DNA from: Chrysogorgia sp. JL179-B06
Lineage: Eukaryota > Cnidaria > Anthozoa > Scleralcyonacea > Chrysogorgiidae
Reading direction: 5' to 3'
Assembly: GCA_035772405.1 (NCBI GenBank)
Contig: JAYKKM010000155.1
Coordinates: forward strand, 186,001-250,000
DNA length: 64,000 nucleotides
A program made the translations under genes and the position numbers. Below are positions 58,966-64,000 of the stretch, one piece after another. Position 1 is the stretch's first letter, and every line of letters begins with the position of its first letter. Below the pieces are notes generated by a model that was given only the letters and a program-made list of their open reading frames with translations, did no database searches and was not told the origin of the DNA.

Positions 58966-59689
58966 GCAGTACACCAACGTTTTATAATATTATATTAGCA
59001 TTTTTACACTACATTCCTAATTTTAGGATATTTGATATACTTATTGGCCAGTACGGTAGTTATAAGTGGCAGCGTGGTCTTGCAAAAGGTTGCGCTAACT
59101 GTAGCGTCAAATTTGTTGATTTTAATAATTGCGTTGTTTTGACGTTCTCTCTGCTTTTCAGACTCATTTCGTCTAATCATTCCGGCATAATATCGTGTTA
59201 TTGCCATATTACACTTCTTTGTTATGTTGTCTTTGTCATAAGAGCCACTTCAGTCAGTTGTCTTCACTTCAGCGAGTTCGTTGCGTGTACGTTTCAAAAT
59301 GAAATTATTGTCTTCAGTAGTGTAGGGAAAAACTTTATCGTCTGAAGACATCTTTTCCAATGTTTCCGAAAGATAAAGCTTTAAAGGACGTGTTCGAACT
59401 ATTTGAACGGAAGGGATGTTAGTAAACACTTCAACATCACAGAGCAGTCTCTGGGAACAAGTTGAGTTCTGTGTTTATGTCGTGCCCACATAAGTGTCTG
59501 CATCATGGAACCTACAGTGTTGTAGTCTAGAAACTGACATTTCATAAGAGAACACGGGATAATTTTAAGGATCTCAAGCAGTTTTGTCTAAAACCAAAAT
59601 ATTTCCTTATCCGAACGGAACGCAGTTGAGAGAAGTTTTAAAATACGTCGTGTAACAGCACCTTAATCCCATTTCATGAATAAATGAAC
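58966..59689. other. No gene recognised
   Basis: AT-rich. A segment near 59520-59560 (TCTAGAAACTGACATTTCA) repeats 43555-43580. No exon support on either strand. Confidence 0.4.
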
Positions 59690-60480
59690 AAAAATAGTTT
59701 GAATTTCAAGATGGGAAGATGGGCCTTTCTCGTCCTTATCGCCCCTAATGAAAGAAAATATGAGAATGATGACATAAAAGATCATGTGATGAATAGCATT
59801 AAATTTCCTGTAGGTGATGCAAAGTAGACCATTGTTTGTTTGAAAGTGACGAAGTCAAGTAGACGAAGTAAGGAGAAGGCGCGCGATTGGTAAGGAAAGC
59901 TTTGTATTCATTAACAGACTCTGAACTTCCAACTAAGAGCTGATTCAAATTGCAAAAGTATTAAAAGGTTGCTGTACTGTCAAAATAGGAACTAGGAAGT
60001 CTAACGTTTCGAGTGAACGACCTTTCTCCTTCGTTAGAGAGTGAAACTGACATTATATCACTTTACGTTTCACTCTCTGACGAAGGACTCTCTCCTGCGA
60101 AGAGACTTCCAAGTCCGCGAAAGAGAGTTTTTCAAGACGGAGAGCTGTTGCATTACACGATTCCTCTGCGCAGAGAGGACAAAGAGCCTTCGCCCAAAAC
60201 GTCACACCGCATGCTATTCATCATTTCAGCAGCACAGCAGTTTGTTTGTTATGTTGAATTAAAATTATGTGTTCTTTGAGTAAAATTATGTAATCTTTGC
60301 TACTGAAGTTCGTCTTCATTCGGACCATTTCTGAGTTCCAGCTGGGAATCGAACCTGCAACCTTCTCACTACCAGGGGGATAACCATCTAATTATTTATC
60401 GAGGTATAACTGTACGTAGCGATAATTACTATTTTCTATTGACTCGTGGCCTACATATTGTTTTACCAAGTCATGTAGAC
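59690..60480. repeat. R1 family copy with tRNA-like end
   Basis: Complete R1 organisation: GATCATGTGATG block, outer arm TCTAACGTTTCGAGTGAACG, inner hairpin, closing arm CCTTCGCCCAAAACGTCACA. The tRNA-like segment on the minus strand at 60398-60334 has an intact B-box GGTTCGATTCC and an A-box-like TAGATGGTTATC. Confidence 0.65.
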
Positions 60481-60784
60481 GTAGCAAGGAGAAGTCAAGA
60501 ACTAAGGAGAGGTGTTCATCAACAGAATAAGTCCAACTAAGAGATGATTCAAATACCAATCAAAAATATTAAAAGGTTGCTGTACAGTATGCCATATAAA
60601 CTAGTAATATAGTTATTTCAACAACGAGGCCCCGATTATTTGTTATCTTCGCCGATTATTTGTTATCGTGTCGCAAATAGTACGTTCTATATTGAAAGTA
60701 CAAATGGAGTTAAGGAGTTTTCTTTAGCAGTATAAATGAGATTATGAAAAACAAGTTTCATGAAAAAATGCGTCGTATAACAGC

Positions 60785-61395
60785 ACGTCTTAATCGGATT
60801 TCAGTTTTAAGTAAAAACGTTTCGTGAATAAAAGAATAAACAAGGTTTGAATATCAAAATGTTTAACATGACAATAGCCAAGAAAAGCCTTTCACGTCCC
60901 TTATGGGAGAAAATCTCAGAATGATGACGTCAAAGATCACGTGAGACTGCTATTTAATTTCCTGTAGGCGAACAAAGTGAAAGTGTAAAGACCAAGCTAC
61001 AAGTCCAGCTACAAGTTAAGCTACCAGTAAAGTTAACGAGAAGCCAAGAGGTAAGGAGAGTTTTTTATTCATTAACAGATTGAAGACAAACTAAGATCTG
61101 ATTCAAATACCAATCAAAAATACTAAAAGGTTGCTGTACTGTCAAAATAATGAATAGGAAGTCTAACATTTCAAGTGAACGACCTTCCTCCTTCGTTAGA
61201 GAGTGAAACGTAAATGTCACTTTACCATTTACTCTCTGACGAAGGACTCACTCCTCCACGGAGACTTCAAGTCCGTGAAAGCATAGTTAATAGAAACACT
61301 GTTTCTATTAACTATGGTGAAAGAGAGTTTTCTAAGGCGGAGAGCTGTGGCATTACATTCCTTTCGCGGCCTTCAAGGAGAGAGGAAAAATAGGT
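60785..61395. repeat. R1 family copy interrupted by a tiny palindrome
   Basis: The same modules as 47560-48150, to which it is most similar (ATTTCCTGTAGGCGAACAAA). It is interrupted at 61282-61316 by a 35-bp palindrome with a duplicated target and truncated after GGAGAGAGGAAAAA. Confidence 0.65.
61282..61316. mobile_element. 35-bp perfect palindrome with 7-bp TSD
   Basis: CATAGTTAATAGAAACA, a single central C, then its exact inverse. GTGAAAG occurs on both sides (61275-61281 and 61317-61323). Sister R1 copies at 47978 and 60118 show the empty site with one GTGAAAG- or GCGAAAG-type copy. It looks like an extremely reduced transposon remnant or a repair insertion. Confidence 0.8.
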
Positions 61396-61399
61396 ACGC

Positions 61400-62149
61400 A
61401 GTGCGTACATGTGTATACTGGATTTTTCTGTTAACACTACAAGTCTAGTGTGAAATATTAGCCGTTACAGAAACGAGTGCCGAATAGGGAATTGACTGCA
61501 GTTTAATTGCAAATTTTGTTCTGAAAACAGCATAGTAGATTAGCATAGTACTGTATATGTAGATTTAAAACTAGAAAAAGATAAGTTTGGCACAGCTGGC
61601 AGATTGCATTGGTTCTGTTGACGAGTACACGAGCATTGTAATTTTAACTTTGCCATTAGGCATAAACAATAACTGGGTCCCAAAGATGCTTTAATTTCCA
61701 AATTCCAATAATTAAATAATTATTATCAGCAATCTCATAAATTGTGAAATGGAAAGATGACAAAAAATCATAATCCTTATACTTGGGTAGGGAAAGTACG
61801 CCAAAAGTGTTGTATTTAACTTGTTTTGATTTATTGTAGCGTTTTTTATTTATTTTAGCTTATAGTACACATAATTGTTGGTTTGAGGGGCTCTTTGAAA
61901 AAACCGACCTCATCAAATAGGGTATTGATAATTAACATGCAGATCAGCTGTACATTTCAAGGAACATGTTGAGTTAAAATTATGTGAAAGGTAATCTTTG
62001 CTACACTGTAGGGAATCGAACTCGCAACCTTGTTAGTTCTTACCACCGATTTCCGGGTCAATTTTCCGCTGAGATCGACAAGGCCGAGTTTCCACATGAT
62101 ATGAAGTTTCCGATATTTGGGAAATTGTTGAACCCAAAATACGATATAC
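61400..62149. other. No gene recognised; tRNA-like scrap
   Basis: AT-rich. A short tRNA-like scrap, GGGAATCGAACTCGCAACCT, lies at 62010-62030 and belongs to the R1/SINE family. Confidence 0.45.
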
Positions 62150-62780
62150 ATTGACGGATAGTTGTTGATGATTATACAAAGGCGCCAAGTGTATTATCGC
62201 GGGAAAGAAGCTAAGAAAACAATTTATATTAATGCCTTCTTTAGTCCATCCGTGACCGCCGTGCGCGCGTGGAGACAAATAAAAATGGAGATTTCGTATA
62301 AATATCGTGATGGAAATTGTTACAATATTTCTGGTAACATTTGTATAACTTCTTACAGCGCTATATGCACGTTATTTGGTTATATCAGGATATGGCGATT
62401 GCTTTTATCATGAAAGACGACTCCTTCCTGTCTCTAGTCTTGATTTACAGCTTTGTTTACCTGGCTTTGTAACTCTGCGGTTATAATAGTCATACTTATA
62501 TGCTAAAGCGCAAGTTTTCCAAATTAAAGCAAAGAATCGCTATGGTGTAATATTTTTAAAAACAAATTGATTACTGCTACAATAGGACTAACAGATTACA
62601 GAGCTGGGCTTAGAACTTCAATTTAGTTACGATGGTATTTCAGTCATGCAATGTTCTCATTGAGCTGAATGCTTGTTACATGCATCCAGTTAGCCTTTAT
62701 GAATGTATGATGTAAATGTAGCAGGTTAACGAATAATACGCAACACTACTTCTCCTGTGTATATCTTGTGATTTCGATTT
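62150..62780. repeat. Dispersed segment, second copy (partner 46427-47040)
   Basis: Direct-orientation copy of 46427-47040, several per cent diverged, preserving the flanks before GTTGTTGATGA. In the first copy those flanks are replaced by the ACGGAGT element, so this copy shows the uninterrupted site. Confidence 0.65.
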
Positions 62781-64000
62781 TCGAACGGTAATTTGATGTC
62801 TTCCCGACAAAAGTTTCATTTGCCGACGGCTCTGAGGTGGTTAGATCATATAGAGTTAACGTAGTCCGTGTCTTTTGGACGATGTTTTTTAGTATAACCA
62901 TAGAAAATACAGCCTGGGATTAGGAAGACACTTAAGGCGGGGGGTTAGAAAACTCATTAGGTGGGTTGGTTAGGATCTAAGTTGTTTTGGGGTTAGTGGT
63001 TATTTGTGTTAATATATACACTGCTGTAGTGAATGTGGGAGAGCTTGGAGTAGACAGACGATTAGTGAATATACGTTACATATAGCAAATAAAAGAATAA
63101 AACAGCAGAGGAACTGAGGTGTGATGTACACCAGGCCGTTTCTATACTACAGTCATTCAGTTAAATCCCACTTTCATTGACCACCTAGAAGCCGATAGTT
63201 CCATCTTTCCTGTGAGTCGGAGTTTTTGGTAGTTTGGTAGTTTTAAAATCAGGTAATTTTCATGTCACCTAATGATATGTCCAAGAACATTCTGGGTTTG
63301 TTATTTTTGAATGACCACACCCAATGACCACGCCCATTTGTCGGCAAAATTAGTTCTCATACCCCCCTGCTCAACACCCTTCGTGACGGCCCTGAGCATC
63401 CTCGTGCCTTCTTTTAATGTTAAGAAATAGTAAACATATTCCATGTTTCCATACAGTTATAGAAACACGAGTGGAAGTTTGAGAGAACGAGAAATTGCCG
63501 TGGGTGACTGTTTCATTTCCATTGCCATTTTGAGTTCTCTCAAAGACCCAAATTGTTACGAGTATTTCTATTGGGCGTACGGACGGGAATGCCTGAATAA
63601 AATATGACGTCATAGATGTCATAAATATGACGTCATTTCGCGAGATTATTTATATATACCCCCCTTTAGAACACAAATTGCCATCAGGCGAAATCACTGA
63701 TCTCAAAAATAGGACTGGATTGAGCTTTCTATTGTATCTGATGAGCTTTTTTTGAAGCTTGTACATTTGCATAATGTAAATTGATGAGAGATCATCACTG
63801 ATTTCGAAAGAAGACGGATCGAGCAACTATTGTTCAGAAAATGAAGCCGGAAGTCCGCCATTACTAAGGGACCAATCGAATAACCTATTTTTGTTCTGTT
63901 GGATTATTACCATCGACAAAATAAATAATTTTACAATAAAGAGGACCAGAAGATATTTTTCAAATTACTGGGTAAAACGATCGATTAATGACCTACCTAC
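62781..64000. other. No gene recognised; repeat fragments
   Basis: Contains a short telomere-like GGCGGGGGGTTAG repeat (62930-62995) and a possible hAT terminus with CACGCCCATTTGTCGGCAAA and GACGGCCCTG near 63320-63395. ATGACGTCAT-type palindromes lie at 63600-63640. No exon was recognised. Confidence 0.4.

Noticed and set aside
1..64000. CRISPR arrays, operons, ribosome binding sites, rRNA genes
   Set aside because: Spliced genes and transposon families show a eukaryotic sequence; no array of equal spacers or rRNA-like sequence was seen.

Overview
The window is eukaryotic, AT-rich and almost entirely built from transposable elements. TTAGGG telomeric arrays, CR1/L2-type LINEs, a THAP9/P-type transposase with spliced exons, hAT-, EnSpm-, Harbinger- and Mutator-like termini and short spliced exons point to an invertebrate metazoan. 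A cnidarian (anthozoan) is my best guess, from the flavour of the element families rather than from any single diagnostic gene. I see no clear conserved single-copy host gene. The best coding units are two transposase genes and a five-exon gene of unknown function that seems to be cargo of a very large transposon.

Layout. 1-10.2 kb: MITEs and foldbacks: a Mutator-like MITE with 9-bp target duplications at 0.5-1.5 kb, a GRF-type zinc-finger fragment at 1.7 kb, a 235-bp-arm foldback at 3.5-4.1 kb and an inverted duplication of a membrane-anchor exon at 7.2-8.3 kb. 10.27-35.80 kb: a Russian doll. A foldback transposon rich in ACGGAGT motifs starts at 10281 and ends at 35787. Its matching 8-bp target duplications lie 25.5 kb apart because it is split near its right end by a 23.3-kb insertion (12424-35744). 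That insertion has CACAGGACG terminal inverted repeats and TTAAAG-rich subterminal repeats, and I read it as a giant CMC/EnSpm-like transposon. It holds the minus-strand five-exon gene (14.0-20.4 kb) and a broken zinc-finger first exon (32.0-32.2 kb). Later insertions inside it are two P/THAP9-type transposons in opposite orientation beside TTAGGG arrays (20.9-29.7 kb) and an inverted-repeat element that itself took a LINE (32.4-35.4 kb). The second P element keeps an 893-codon spliced transposase frame, broken only by a 180-bp hAT MITE whose removal with one target-site copy restores the frame exactly.

36-43 kb: a hAT element with perfect 8-bp duplications, a second Mutator-like MITE with perfect 9-bp duplications, a 21-bp minisatellite, and an 8-bp-TSD element carrying two further MITEs. 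43-50 kb and 58-63 kb: repeated copies of a tRNA-like/nested-hairpin family (called R1 here), a second copy of the ACGGAGT element, LINE fragments and a GA-rich 26-bp minisatellite. 50.6-56.7 kb: a hAT-like DNA transposon with imperfect CAGGGTGG termini and an eight-exon transposase gene carrying one in-frame stop and one phase conflict. 56.9-57.8 kb: a LINE endonuclease fragment. 58.0-58.5 kb: a Harbinger-like MITE.

The genes do not form a pathway. The biology is transposition: who inserted into whom, which copies could still be active, and what large elements carry. All splice sites and family calls were read by eye; no alignment or database search was run.
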